A stretch of DNA of 64,000 bases, from positions 186,001-250,000 of the forward strand of contig NZ_SCVD01000025.1 in NCBI RefSeq assembly GCF_004297125.1. Direction: 5' to 3'. Position numbers and translations under genes: made by a program. This document shows, in pieces, positions 1 to 9,346 of this stretch; within the stretch, counting starts at the first letter, position 1; each line of letters starts with the position of its first letter. The stretch comes from Phenylobacterium sp. (GTDB taxonomy: Bacteria; Pseudomonadota; Alphaproteobacteria; Caulobacterales; Caulobacteraceae). The notes beneath the pieces are model-generated. The model saw only the letters and a list, made by a program, of their open reading frames with translations, did not search any database and was not told the origin of the DNA.

Positions 1-1085
1 TCGATGGCGCGGACGTTGGAAGCCAGGCGCACCGCGAACTCGGCAAGCACTTCGTCGCCCACGTCGTGGCCGAAGCTGTCGTTGACCTTCTTGAAGTGGT
101 CGATGTCGATGACCAGCAGGGAGACGGGTTCGCCGCCCTGGTTGGCGCGGCGCATCAGCGCCTCGAGCTGGCCGGCCATGTAGCGGCGGTTGTGCAGGCC
201 GGTGAGCTGGTCGGTGACGGCCAGCTCCAGCGAATGGTCCAGGTTCGAGCGCAGGTAGTCGGTGTAGCGCTTGCGGCGGATCTGGGTGCGCACGCGGGCG
301 GCCAGCTCGCCCGGATCGATCGGGCGGGCCAGGATGTCGTTGACCCCGATCTCCAGCGCCTTGACCGCCTTCTGGCGCTCGTCGAAGTCGGCGATGGCCA
401 GGATCGGCAGGCTGCGGGTCGCCTCGTCGGAGCGAAGCTGGGCGGCGAAACGCAGGCCGTCGAAGGCCTTGGCGTTGGCGTTGACGATCACCAGATCGAC
501 CGGCCCGCGGGCGGTCAACACCGCCTTGTAGGCCTCGGTCTCGACCACGGGGCGGTGCTCGACGGAAAGCTCGGCGGCCACGCGCTCGGCCTGGCGGACA
601 TTGTCGTCCACGATGAGGATGCGGCCGCCCGAGCCGCCGAGGCGCGACGCGGCGCCGGCGATCACGCCCATGCGGCGGCCAGAGGCCTCGCGGGCCCGCA
701 GCTCGTCGATCACGGCCTTCAGGCGCACCAGGCTGCGCACGCGGGCGAACAGCATGACGTCGTCGATGGGCTTGGTCAGGAAATCGTCGGCGCCGGCCTC
801 AAGCCCGGCCACGCGGTCGGCGCGGCCGTCCAGGGCGGTGACCAACACCACGGGCACGTGACGGGTGGCCGGATCGTCCTTGAGGCGGCGGCAGACCTGG
901 AAGCCGTCCATGCCGGGCATCATCACGTCCAGCAGGACGATGTCGGGCAGTTCCGACGCGGCGATGGCGAGCGCGGTCGGCCCGTCGCCCGCGGTCAGGA
1001 CATCGTAGTACTCCGCCGAGAGCTTGGCCTCGAGCAGGCGCACGTTCGATTCGATGTCGTCGACGACCAGGATGCGCGCTGACAT
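1..1085 (-). CDS. pleD: PleD diguanylate cyclase response regulator (3' end beyond window)
   Basis: PleD makes cyclic di-GMP during the swarmer-to-stalked transition in Caulobacter. The ATG at 1085 lies two bases after the divK stop, so the two genes form one operon. Residues 1-361 are present, compared with about 454 in the family. There is a REC domain with phospho-acceptor Asp53, a second degenerate REC domain in the middle, and the start of a GGDEF domain with the DxDHFKxxND motif. The last complete codons read R359-A-I, and the next begins GA, which matches the RxxD inhibitory I-site of PleD. The GGEEF signature itself lies outside the window. Identification is very secure; only the C-terminus is unseen. 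Confidence 0.95.
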   Translation of the reverse strand, partial: MSARILVVDDIESNVRLLEAKLSAEYYDVLTAGDGPTALAIAASELPDIVLLDVMMPGMDGFQVCRRLKDDPATRHVPVVLVTALDGRADRVAGLEAGADDFLTKPIDDVMLFARVRSLVRLKAVIDELRAREASGRRMGVIAGAASRLGGSGGRILIVDDNVRQAERVAAELSVEHRPVVETEAYKAVLTARGPVDLVIVNANAKAFDGLRFAAQLRSDEATRSLPILAIADFDERQKAVKALEIGVNDILARPIDPGELAARVRTQIRRKRYTDYLRSNLDHSLELAVTDQLTGLHNRRYMAGQLEALMRRANQGGEPVSLLVIDIDHFKKVNDSFGHDVGDEVLAEFAVRLASNVRAI

Positions 1086-1087
1086 GA

Positions 1088-1453
1088 CTAGTTCAGCAGG
1101 CGCTTGATGGTTTCGAGGAAGTGGCTGACCGAGATCGGCTTTGAGATGTAGGCCTCGCAGCCGCCCTCCCGGATCCGTTCCTCGTCGCCCTTCATGGCGA
1201 AGGCGGTGACGGCCACGACCGGGATATGCGCCAGGTCGTCGTCTTCCTTCAGCCACTTGGTGACCTCGAGTCCCGAGATCTCCGGCAGCTGGATATCCAT
1301 CAGGATCAAGTCGGGGCGATGTTCGCGGGCAAGCGACAGCGCAGCCAGACCCTCGCGGGTCTCCAGGGTCTCATACCCTTGGGCTTCGAGCAGATCATGA
1401 AATAGCTTCATGTTCAGCTCGTTATCCTCGACGATGAGGACCTTCTTGGCCAT
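1088..1453 (-). CDS. divK: DivK single-domain response regulator
   Basis: Essential cell-cycle response regulator that transmits polarity signals between the DivJ and PleC kinases and the DivL/CckA pathway. The protein is 121 aa and consists of one REC domain: acidic pocket E9-D10, phospho-acceptor Asp53 in the MDIQLPE motif, a conserved Thr in VTAFAMKG, and Lys in YISKP. The match to Caulobacter DivK is nearly residue for residue, but the extreme C-terminus is a few residues shorter. The ATG at 1453 was chosen because the REC domain begins there; further upstream codons read into the divergent gene's region. It sits directly upstream of pleD, as in Caulobacter crescentus. Confidence 0.97.
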   Translation of the reverse strand: MAKKVLIVEDNELNMKLFHDLLEAQGYETLETREGLAALSLAREHRPDLILMDIQLPEISGLEVTKWLKEDDDLAHIPVVAVTAFAMKGDEERIREGGCEAYISKPISVSHFLETIKRLLN

Positions 1454-1559
1454 TGAGGACCCGACTGTTGGAGGCACGGCCGATGCTCGGCCCACCCCAC
1501 CCTTCCGGAGCTTATCGGGCCGCATATCCTTAAACTTCGTTATCCGCGCTGGAACACCG

Positions 1560-2216
1560 TTGGCCGAGCCTCCGCATATCGTCGCACCCAGCCTCGCTTC
1601 CCTGGGCCTTTCCCACGAGCGGCCGCTGGTGCTGGTGGACGTGGACGAGGTGCTGGGCCTGTTCATGCAGGGCTTCGGCGATTTCCTAGCCGGCCGCGGG
1701 CTGGAGATGCGAATCGACCGGTTCGCCCTCTTCCAGAACATCTACCGGCCAGGCGCGACCGAGCATCTGGACATCGCCGAGGGCAAGAAGCTGTTCGACG
1801 CCTTTTTCGCGGGTCATTGCCATGAGATCGAGCCCGCGCCGGGCGGGATCGAGGCTCTGAACCGCCTGGCCGGATCGGCGGAAATCCTCATCCTCTCGAA
1901 CGCGCCGGCCGAGGCCGAGCGCCTGCGGACGCAGTGGCTGCGCAAGCATGGCCTGTCGCATCCGCTGATCCTGAACTCGGGCCCCAAGGGGCCGATCGCG
2001 GCCGGCCTTATCGCCCAGACGCCGCAGAAGACCGCCTTCGTCGACGACCTGCTGCCCAACCTGGACTCGGTCCAGGACCATTCGCCTCCCACCGCCACGT
2101 TCCAGCACGTGGCCGACCTGCGCCTGCGCCCCCTCGCCCCCCGCTCGGACCGGCACCCCCGGATCGACGACTGGGCCGAACTGGCCGACGCTATCGAGGC
2201 CGCGATCCGCGACTAG
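1560..2216 (+). CDS. HAD-like hydrolase-family protein
   Basis: Predicted protein of about 218 aa with HAD-fold motifs: DVDEV near the N-terminus (nucleophile and acid/base Asp), LSNAP as motif II, and FVDDLLPNL as the acidic motif IV. It is divergent from divK. The start is uncertain: a TTG at 1560 precedes the first conserved segment, and no ATG lies near a good ribosome binding site. The open frame continues upstream over divK, but that part looks non-coding on this strand. The substrate cannot be told. It may be a phosphatase or a non-catalytic HAD relative. Confidence 0.7.
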   Translation: MAEPPHIVAPSLASLGLSHERPLVLVDVDEVLGLFMQGFGDFLAGRGLEMRIDRFALFQNIYRPGATEHLDIAEGKKLFDAFFAGHCHEIEPAPGGIEALNRLAGSAEILILSNAPAEAERLRTQWLRKHGLSHPLILNSGPKGPIAAGLIAQTPQKTAFVDDLLPNLDSVQDHSPPTATFQHVADLRLRPLAPRSDRHPRIDDWAELADAIEAAIRD

Positions 2217-2286
2217 GCGGCCCCCCCGTTGACGGTCGGCCCAGCGGCGCGTCTTCTCGCCATAGTTGTTACATCGGGGCGTCTCC

Positions 2287-4746
2287 ATGCTGATCCGTAC
2301 GGGCCTTCGCGGCCTCCTCTCGACCGCCATGGCGGCGAGCCTGTTCTGCCTGCCGGCCGCCGGCCAGGCCGCCGTCGAGGGGGGCTACAAGGTTCCCCCC
2401 GCCCCCATCGCCCAGATCATCGACGCCCCGCCGACCCCGGCCGTCCAGCTCTCGGGCGACCGTCGCACCCTGGCGATCCTTAACCGCGAGGGCCTGCCCT
2501 CCATCGCCGCAGTCTCGGAGCCGATTCTGCGGTTGGGCGGCTACCGGCTCAATCCGCGCACCAACGGGCCGATCGAGGCGCGGACCACCTGGAGTACAGG
2601 CCTCAGCTTCAAGGACATCGCGTCGGGCAAGACCATCGCCGTCGCCCTGCCCGCCAAGGCCCGCTTCGTCGGCCCGCAGTGGTCGCCGGACGGCAGGTCC
2701 CTGGCCATCGCCATGGAGGCCGCCACGGGGCTGGAGCTCTGGGTCGTGGACGTGGCCACCGGCGCGCCGCGCAAGCTGACCGGACCGGTGCTGAACGCCG
2801 CCTTCGGCGCGCCGTACGACTGGCTGCCCGACTCCAAGGGCCTGATCGTCCGCGTCGTCCCCGCGGGCCGAGGCCCCGCGCCGGCGGAATCGACGACGCC
2901 CGACGGCCCGACGATCCAGGAGAACATCGGCCGCACAGCGCCGTCGCGGACCTACCAGGACTTGCTGACCAATCCTCGGGACGAAGCCCTGTTCGAGCAC
3001 TATTTCACCAGCCAGATCGCGCGGGTGGACGCAGCATCCGGCGCCTTGACGCCGATCGGCGCCCCCGCGATCTGGTCGCAGGTCTCCGCCTCGCCGGACG
3101 GCCGCTGGCTGCTGACCGCCAAGCTGAAGCGGCCCTTCAGCTACGTGGTCCCGGCACGGGCCTTCCCCACCGAGATCGCCGTCCTGGACATGACCGGCAA
3201 GGTCGTGAAGCCCATTGTCGATCGTCCGCTGGCCGACGACGTGCCGCCGCCGTTCGACGCGGTGGTGAAGGGGCCGCGCGACGTGGAATGGCGCGCCGAC
3301 GCACCCGCCACCCTGCTATGGGCCGAAGCCCAGGACGGCGGCGACCCGCGAAACAAGGTGGCCAACCACGACCGGCTGGTCCTGCTGGACGCGCCCTTCA
3401 CCGCCGCCCCGCGCACCCTTGTCGATCTGAAGGAGCGCTACGACGAAATCCACTGGGGTCGCGCCGACACGGCCATCGTCACCACCCGCTGGTGGCTGGA
3501 CCGGCATGAGACCCGGGTCGCCGTGGACCCGTCGAACCCCGGGACCGGCCGCGTCCTGATCTCGCGCAGCTCGCAGGACCGTTACGGCGATCCCGGCCAG
3601 CCGCTGATGGAGCCCAACGCGGCGGGGGAGCCGGTGATGCAGTTCACCGCCGACCGCAAGGCCGTGTTGATGAGCGGCCCGGGCGCGACGGCCAAGGGGG
3701 AATACCCCTTCGTCAGCCGCCTGGAGCTGGCCGACGGCAAGACCAAGGAGCTGTGGCGCAGCGAGACCGGCGTCTACGAGGTCCCCTTGTCGTTCGTCGA
3801 CGAGAAGGCCACGAAGATGGTGACCCGCCGCGAGAGCCAGACGGCGGCGCCGAACTACTACCTGCGCACGCTGGGCGCGAGGACGCCCAAGGCGCTGACC
3901 GCCTTCCCGGACCCGGCGCCGCAATTCGCGGGCGTGACCAAGCGGCTGATCACCTACAAGCGCGCCGACGGCCTGCCCCTGTCGGGCACGCTATACCTGC
4001 CGGCCGGCTACGATTCGAAGCGTGACGGGCCGCTTCCGCTGCTGATGTGGGCCTATCCGGCGGAGTTCACCGACCCGGCCATGGCCGGCCAGGTCGTGGA
4101 CCAGGCCGCGAACCGCTTCTCGCGGCCTGGCGGGATCTCGCACCTGCTGCTGGTGACCCAGGGCTACGCCGTGCTGGACAACCCCGCCTTCCCCATCGTC
4201 GGCGCGTCCGGCAAGGCCAACGACACCTACGTCGAACAGCTCACCGCCGACGCCAAGGCCGCCGTGGACGCGGTGGTGGAACTGGGCGTCGCCAGCCGCG
4301 ACCGGATCGCCGTGGGCGGCCACTCGTACGGCGCGTTCATGACGGCCAACCTGCTGGCCCACACCGACCTCTTCCGGACCGGCATCGCGCGCTCGGGCGC
4401 CTACAACCGCACGCTCACGCCGTTCGGCTTCCAGGCCGAGGAGCGGACCTATTGGGAGGCGACGGACATCTACACGAAGATGAGCCCGTTCACCTACGCG
4501 ACCCAGATCAAGGAGCCGATCCTGCTGACCCATGGCGGGGCCGACGACAACTCGGGCACGTTCCCGGTCCAGACCGAGCGGTTCTACGCGGCGCTGAAGG
4601 GCGCGGGCGCGACGGTGCGCTACGTGGTGCTGCCCAACGAGGCGCACGGCTATCGGGCGCGGGAGTCCTCGGAGCATACCTTGTGGGAGATGACCACTTG
4701 GCTCGACACCTACCTGAAGGCCAAGCCCGCCGCGGCGGACAAGTAG
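2287..4746 (+). CDS. S9 family prolyl-oligopeptidase-like serine peptidase, exported
   Basis: Protein of 819 aa starting at the ATG after a GTCTCC spacer, with an N-terminal signal peptide ending near QAA. The first about 550 residues form a beta-propeller-like region (SPDGR and WSPDGRS blades). The C-terminal alpha/beta hydrolase domain carries the triad: Ser680 in GGHSYGAF, Asp753/754 in GGADDNSGT and His787 in NEAHGY. The motif set resembles the glutamyl-endopeptidase-like branch (S9D) more than dipeptidyl peptidase IV. It probably degrades peptides in the periplasm. It appears to be a single-gene transcription unit, converging with the membrane protein downstream. Confidence 0.88.
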   Translation: MLIRTGLRGLLSTAMAASLFCLPAAGQAAVEGGYKVPPAPIAQIIDAPPTPAVQLSGDRRTLAILNREGLPSIAAVSEPILRLGGYRLNPRTNGPIEARTTWSTGLSFKDIASGKTIAVALPAKARFVGPQWSPDGRSLAIAMEAATGLELWVVDVATGAPRKLTGPVLNAAFGAPYDWLPDSKGLIVRVVPAGRGPAPAESTTPDGPTIQENIGRTAPSRTYQDLLTNPRDEALFEHYFTSQIARVDAASGALTPIGAPAIWSQVSASPDGRWLLTAKLKRPFSYVVPARAFPTEIAVLDMTGKVVKPIVDRPLADDVPPPFDAVVKGPRDVEWRADAPATLLWAEAQDGGDPRNKVANHDRLVLLDAPFTAAPRTLVDLKERYDEIHWGRADTAIVTTRWWLDRHETRVAVDPSNPGTGRVLISRSSQDRYGDPGQPLMEPNAAGEPVMQFTADRKAVLMSGPGATAKGEYPFVSRLELADGKTKELWRSETGVYEVPLSFVDEKATKMVTRRESQTAAPNYYLRTLGARTPKALTAFPDPAPQFAGVTKRLITYKRADGLPLSGTLYLPAGYDSKRDGPLPLLMWAYPAEFTDPAMAGQVVDQAANRFSRPGGISHLLLVTQGYAVLDNPAFPIVGASGKANDTYVEQLTADAKAAVDAVVELGVASRDRIAVGGHSYGAFMTANLLAHTDLFRTGIARSGAYNRTLTPFGFQAEERTYWEATDIYTKMSPFTYATQIKEPILLTHGGADDNSGTFPVQTERFYAALKGAGATVRYVVLPNEAHGYRARESSEHTLWEMTTWLDTYLKAKPAAADK

Positions 4747-4756
4747 CTCCCCGGGA

Positions 4757-6211
4757 TCAGGGGCGGCCGTCGAGGGCGGCCGTCCGGACGTGGACCACGG
4801 CGTAGCGGTCGCTCCAGACGCGCCGCCAGCCCGGTTTGGCGTCCATCTCGCGGATCAGCGGCTCGCCGGCCTCCAGCAGGGTCCAGTCGACCTTGTACCG
4901 CGCCAGGCTGCGGTCGAGCGCGGGCCCACCCTCACGGGCCTTCAGGTAGGCCGTGAAGAAGCCGTCGCCGTACATGTCGGCCCGGCCGTCGATGAACGGG
5001 CGAACGTCGCGGTAGATCAGGTAGCCGCCGAAACGATAGGCGTTGAACACCGGCCGTTCGGCCAGGCCAGGCGGCAGGTGCGCCAGCGCCGAGGCGGGCG
5101 TGGCGGCGTCGTCGCGCCGCTCCACGGGCTTCACGTAGCGTGCGGCGACCAGGCCGACGGCCAGGACGGCGAAGGCCAGGACCACCGCCCGCGACCGGAC
5201 CTCGACGATGCGCTCGCGGCCCCAGGCCTCGGCCAGGGCCGGCGCGAGGATCAGCGGGGCGACCACCGCCAGCACGATCTGATGCCGGGCGTGCTGGAGC
5301 CCCATGTGCAGCAGGAGCAGCAGCAGCACCAGGCGGAGGACCGGGAGGCGCACGCCGTTCCTCAGGCAGACGAATAGGGTCGCCAGGAGGGTGAGTTCGA
5401 ACGGACTGGGCTTGGCGAAATCGGCCGGCCGCCACTCGGTGATGGCGTTCAGCGTGGCCATGGTGCTGGTCTGGAACGGGAACAGCAGGCCCGCGGGGCC
5501 ATGCGGCGTGAGCATGGCCGCGAAGAGGCTCAGCAGACCCACAGGGGCCCAGGCGCGGATCACCGGCCACGGGTCGCGGCGCCCTTCCACGAGCGCTTCG
5601 AGGGCGAACACGCCCATCACGGCGGCGCCCAGAGCGTAGCTGGCGTGCAGGTTGGCCCAGAGCAGCATCAGCAGCGGCATGAACAGCCGGGGCGCGACCC
5701 CGGCGTCGCGGGCGCGCAGCAGCTCGACGGTCCAGGCGGCCAGCAGCGGCAGGGCGATCAGGTGCGGGCGGGTCAGCAGGCTGGGCGCCATCAGCCCCAT
5801 GACCAGCACCAGGGCGACAAGCACGGCGACGGGGCTCAGGAACTGGCGCAGGCGCGAGCCCACGACGCCGAGCGTGGCGGCGGCGGCCAGGCCGCACAGG
5901 ACAAGGAGGCCGCTCCACCCTCCTGCCCGGACGGCGCCGGCCATCGCCACCTCTGAAAGCCATTCGTGCGAGAGCCAGGGGCGGCCGGCGTAGGTGTGGG
6001 AGAACACGTCCACCGCCAGCACCCGGCGGTGGTCGATCATCCAGTCGCCGGCGGCGAGATGCCAGTAGGTGTCGCCATCCAGCAGGACGGGCGGCGCGAA
6101 CAGCACGACTGCGAAGATCGCCGCCATGGCGAGGACCTGCATCCAGCCGGCCGCGTCGGGTCGGGACAGGGCGAGCCGGGGCCGGGCTGTGGGCAGAGAT
6201 GCGGCGACCAT
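4757..6211 (-). CDS. polytopic membrane protein, GT-C-like
   Basis: 484-aa integral membrane protein with roughly ten hydrophobic segments. The first loop carries DGDTYWHLAAGDWM, where an acidic residue after TM1 is reminiscent of GT-C glycosyltransferases. A soluble C-terminal tail includes NAYRFGGYLIYRDV and FIDGRADMYG. Proteins with this architecture are usually annotated as hypothetical or dolichyl-phosphate-mannose-mannosyltransferase-like, and I infer a possible lipid-linked sugar transferase. It starts at ATG 6211, divergent from the ROK kinase, and converges with the S9 peptidase with a 10-base gap. The function is unproven. Confidence 0.65.
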   Translation of the reverse strand: MVAASLPTARPRLALSRPDAAGWMQVLAMAAIFAVVLFAPPVLLDGDTYWHLAAGDWMIDHRRVLAVDVFSHTYAGRPWLSHEWLSEVAMAGAVRAGGWSGLLVLCGLAAAATLGVVGSRLRQFLSPVAVLVALVLVMGLMAPSLLTRPHLIALPLLAAWTVELLRARDAGVAPRLFMPLLMLLWANLHASYALGAAVMGVFALEALVEGRRDPWPVIRAWAPVGLLSLFAAMLTPHGPAGLLFPFQTSTMATLNAITEWRPADFAKPSPFELTLLATLFVCLRNGVRLPVLRLVLLLLLLHMGLQHARHQIVLAVVAPLILAPALAEAWGRERIVEVRSRAVVLAFAVLAVGLVAARYVKPVERRDDAATPASALAHLPPGLAERPVFNAYRFGGYLIYRDVRPFIDGRADMYGDGFFTAYLKAREGGPALDRSLARYKVDWTLLEAGEPLIREMDAKPGWRRVWSDRYAVVHVRTAALDGRP

Positions 6212-6291
6212 GGCCGATGGTTAGTTCGAAGCCTGTGAACTCCGGGTTTACGGCGTCGGCTTTCGGGCGCGGATGGGCTATTGCGGTGGCG

Positions 6292-7167
6292 ATGATCCGC
6301 ATCGGCGTGGACTTCGGCGGCACCAAGATCGAGGCGGCTGCGCTCGACGCGGAGGGCCGTTTCCAGGCCCGCGTACGCGGGCCGACGCCGCCCGCCTACG
6401 AGGACCGCCTGGAGGCCACCCGCGAGGTCGTCGCCGAAGCGGAGCGGCAGGCCGGCGTCCGGCCGGGCCGGATCGGGGTCGGCGGGCCGGGGTCGCCATC
6501 CCCCGCCACCGGACTGATGCGCAATTCCAACTCGACCGTGCTGAACGGCAAGCCCTTCCCGGCCGATCTGCAGCGGGTGCTGGAACGCGACGTGCGCTAC
6601 GCCAACGACGCCAACTGCCTGGCGCTGTCGGAAGCCCGCGACGGCGCGGCGGCCGGCGAAGGCGTGGTCTTCGCCGTGATCGTCGGCACCGGCTGCGGCG
6701 GTGGGATCGCCGTGGACGGGCGGCTGGTCGAGGGCCGCAACCTGGTGGCCGGCGAGTGGGGCCACACGCCCCTGCCCTGGCCGCGGCCGGAGGAACTGCC
6801 GGGGATCAGGTGCTGGTGCGGCCGGGTCAACTGCCTGGAGCTGTGGCTGAGCGGCACAGGGTTCGCCCGCGACGCCGGCCGGCACGCCGAGGCGGTGGTC
6901 GCCGAGCCCGACCCCGCCGGCGACGCGGCGCTGGCCCGCTACATCGACCGGCTGGCCCGCGCCCTGGGCGTCGTCGCCGACATCCTGGACCCCGACGTGA
7001 TCGTCCTGGGCGGGGGCATGTCGAACCTGGACCTGCTCTACGCGCGGCTGCCGGCCGCCATCGCGCCGCACGTGTTCTCGGATGTGTTCGAGACGCCGGT
7101 CCGCCAGGCGCTGCACGGGGACAGTTCCGGCGTGCGCGGCGCCGCCTGGTTGTGGCCGCCGGAGTGA
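6292..7167 (+). CDS. ROK family sugar kinase (fructokinase/N-acetyl-sugar kinase type)
   Basis: 291-aa ROK-family kinase. The N-terminal phosphate motif is DFGGTKIEAA; the sugar-binding and catalytic region includes YANDANCLAL, with the catalytic Asp. GTGCGGGIAVDG is followed by the ROK zinc signature, GEWGHT then CWCGRVNCLE (His plus three Cys). IVLGGGMSN closes the ATP site. It phosphorylates a hexose or amino-sugar; the motif set fits Mak-like fructokinases. The ATG at 6292 was chosen because the phosphate-1 motif follows at once; earlier in-frame codons lack family similarity. Confidence 0.85.
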   Translation: MIRIGVDFGGTKIEAAALDAEGRFQARVRGPTPPAYEDRLEATREVVAEAERQAGVRPGRIGVGGPGSPSPATGLMRNSNSTVLNGKPFPADLQRVLERDVRYANDANCLALSEARDGAAAGEGVVFAVIVGTGCGGGIAVDGRLVEGRNLVAGEWGHTPLPWPRPEELPGIRCWCGRVNCLELWLSGTGFARDAGRHAEAVVAEPDPAGDAALARYIDRLARALGVVADILDPDVIVLGGGMSNLDLLYARLPAAIAPHVFSDVFETPVRQALHGDSSGVRGAAWLWPPE

Positions 7168-7189
7168 CGCCCGGCGGCAGGGTCGGCGG

Positions 7190-7543
7190 TCACCAGAGGC
7201 GGGCCAGTTTGAAGCGGGGCATCCAGAACGGGACGAGGCGCGCCTCGTAGGCGGCTGTCACCTCCGGCGCGTTCAGATCCTTGACCGCGCGGCGCATGGC
7301 GCCGCCGTAGCAGTCGTCTTGGAAGTAGACTCCGGACATCTGCTTCGAGGCGCGGCAGACCTGGACGGCGGCGTTGCGGATCCGACCCAGCATCAGATTG
7401 GCGTCGGCGGTGCTCCGCAGGTTCAGGTCCGCGTAGTTGATGACGACCCGTGGCGGGGCGGGCTCCTTCTGCGGCGAGGCGTGGGCCATGCCCGGGCCGG
7501 CTATGGCGAGAAGCGCGAGGGCGCTGAGGGTAGCGATTTTCAT
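7190..7543 (-). CDS. UrcA family protein
   Basis: 117-aa exported protein: an N-terminal signal peptide (ALLAIAGPGMAHA) followed by the UrcA pattern VINYADLNLRSTADANLML, a Cys in VQVCRAS, and a second Cys in QDDCYGGAMRRAV, likely a disulphide pair. UrcA-family proteins are small secreted or periplasmic proteins, abundant in Caulobacterales and Sphingomonadales, with no established function. It is divergent from a ToxR-like regulator whose possible binding repeats lie in the shared intergenic region, so the two may be linked in regulation. Confidence 0.8.
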   Translation of the reverse strand: MKIATLSALALLAIAGPGMAHASPQKEPAPPRVVINYADLNLRSTADANLMLGRIRNAAVQVCRASKQMSGVYFQDDCYGGAMRRAVKDLNAPEVTAAYEARLVPFWMPRFKLARLW

Positions 7544-7633
7544 GTCGATCTTCCTGACGTTCAGGCCTCACAGCGAGGCGATGCGCCATTCCACCGCCGA
7601 GCTCCGATCGGTCGCCAGGACGCCCACCCGACG

Positions 7634-7681
7634 TTCCTCCGATGAGGTTCCGACATTCCTCCGATGACCGCCTGCCTCCGA
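7634..7681. repeat. tandem TTCCTCCGATGA direct repeats between urcA and the regulator
   Basis: TTCCTCCGATGA occurs at 7634-7645 and again at 7656-7667, exactly 22 bp apart (two helical turns). A partial copy, CCTCCGA, lies at 7675-7681. Spaced direct repeats are typical binding sites for OmpR/ToxR-type winged-helix proteins, and the adjacent gene encodes one. Autoregulation and control of the divergent urcA gene are inferred. Confidence 0.5.
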
Positions 7682-7749
7682 CGGCCTGCGCGACTTGCGC
7701 GCCGCGCCGAGCTGCGCCCATCATTCGGCAGGGAGCGAGGGCGATTGCG

Positions 7750-9306
7750 GTGACCGTCACTCAAGACGCTGGGAGGAACCCTCCCGTGGTCCTGGCCCGG
7801 GAGCAGCCGTTCAGGCTGGGCGGGGTCGAGGTCCGCCCCGCGACACGCGAACTGGTCGGTCCGGGCGGGCGCGAGGTCCTGGAGCCGCGGGTCATGCAAG
7901 TGCTGGTCGCCCTGGCGCGTGCGCGTGGCGAAATCCTGACCCGCGAGGACCTGACCGAGAGCTGCTGGGAGGGTCGGATCGTCGGCGAGGACGCGCTGTC
8001 GCGCGTCATCTCCCGCCTGCGGCGCGCCTCCGAAGGGGTCGGCCGCGACGGCTGGACCCTGGAGACGGTCACCAAGGTCGGCTACCGGCTGCTGCCCGCG
8101 GGGCACGATCCGATGGCGAGCCCGCTGGCGCCAGCCGCCGCCCCGGCCGCCCGGCGTCGGATCCTCGCGGCGACCGGCGCGGCCGGCGTCGCCGTCTTGG
8201 GCGGAGGGGCCTGGTGGCTGTGGCGCCCGGGCCGGATCTCACCCAAGGCCCGCGACCTCTACGAGAAGGGCCGCGAGGCGATGCGGCCCGGCCTGCGCGA
8301 AGGCACCGCCCAGTCCGTCGGTTTCCTGCGCGAGGCCGTGGCCGAGGCCCCGAACTTCCCCGACGCCTGGGGCGCTCTGGCGCTCGCCTACCAGGCCAGC
8401 CTGCGCTTCACCGAACCGGCGAAGCAACCGGGAGTCCGATCCCAGGCCGAGGCGGCGGCCCGCCGAGCCCTCGACCTCGACCCGCGGGAACCGCAAGCCA
8501 GCGCAGCGCTGGCCCTGCTGGCGCCCATCTACCGCAACTGGGGTCCGGCGGAGCGACTGTACCTGCGCGCCCTCGCCCTGCATGCCCGCGAGGGCGAACT
8601 GGAGTTCGTCTACGCGCGCCTGCTGAGCGACGTGGGCCGGATGCGCGACGCCGTGACCCACGCGCAGGCCGCAGTGGTCGAGGACGAGTTCGCGGTGTGG
8701 CGCCAATACATGCTGGCCCTGACCCTTTGGGCCGCCGGCCGGCTGGAGGAAGCCGACACCGTCGTCGCCAAGGCGCTGGCGCGCTGGCCGGGCCACTACG
8801 CGCTCTGGTTCCAGCAGCTCAGCATGTTCATGTTCAGCGGCCGCGCCGACCGGGCGGCGGCCATGGGCGCGGACCCCTCCAATCGCCCGCTGAACATCCC
8901 CGCGGCCGACGTCGAGATCAGTCTGTCGGTCGCCCGGGCGCTGGCCAGCGGCGCGCCGGGCGACATCCGGGCCGCAGCCGACCTGAACCTCGAGCGCGCG
9001 CGCAAAGGGGTTGGCTACGCGGAGAACGCCATCACCGCCCTTTCCGCGTTCGGTCGCCTCGACGAGGCCTTCGCGGTCGCACGGGCGCTGTACTTCAGCG
9101 AAGGATTCGTGATCCCCGGACAGCGGTTCTCCACGGCCATCTACGCGGTGGAGGGCACACGCCACACGCACATCCTCTTCCTGCCGCCGACCCAGGCGAT
9201 GCGCGCCGATCCGCGCTTCCCCGGCCTGATGCGCGACCTGGGCCTCAGCGACTACTGGCAGACCTCGCGCCATCCCCCGGACGATCCGGCCTGGGCCCGC
9301 GCCTGA
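7750..9306 (+). CDS. ToxR/CadC-like winged-helix regulator with TM segment and TPR-like region
   Basis: 518-aa protein from GTG 7750, which is preceded by a GGGAGCGAGG ribosome binding site. The N-terminal domain is an OmpR/PhoB-type DNA-binding winged helix (LEPRVMQVLVAL, ILTREDLTESCWEG, TKVGYRLLP). A single hydrophobic segment follows (ILAATGAAGVAVLGGGAWWL), then a long helical TPR-like region with repeated A/L-rich motifs. This is the one-component, membrane-anchored plan of CadC/ToxR. An alternative ATG at 7642 would place the direct repeats inside the coding region and adds a non-conserved leader, so I prefer 7750. Confidence 0.75.
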   Translation: MTVTQDAGRNPPVVLAREQPFRLGGVEVRPATRELVGPGGREVLEPRVMQVLVALARARGEILTREDLTESCWEGRIVGEDALSRVISRLRRASEGVGRDGWTLETVTKVGYRLLPAGHDPMASPLAPAAAPAARRRILAATGAAGVAVLGGGAWWLWRPGRISPKARDLYEKGREAMRPGLREGTAQSVGFLREAVAEAPNFPDAWGALALAYQASLRFTEPAKQPGVRSQAEAAARRALDLDPREPQASAALALLAPIYRNWGPAERLYLRALALHAREGELEFVYARLLSDVGRMRDAVTHAQAAVVEDEFAVWRQYMLALTLWAAGRLEEADTVVAKALARWPGHYALWFQQLSMFMFSGRADRAAAMGADPSNRPLNIPAADVEISLSVARALASGAPGDIRAAADLNLERARKGVGYAENAITALSAFGRLDEAFAVARALYFSEGFVIPGQRFSTAIYAVEGTRHTHILFLPPTQAMRADPRFPGLMRDLGLSDYWQTSRHPPDDPAWARA

Positions 9307-9346
9307 CGCCCTCATCGCGCCGGAACAAATCAGGTAAGTAGAAGCC

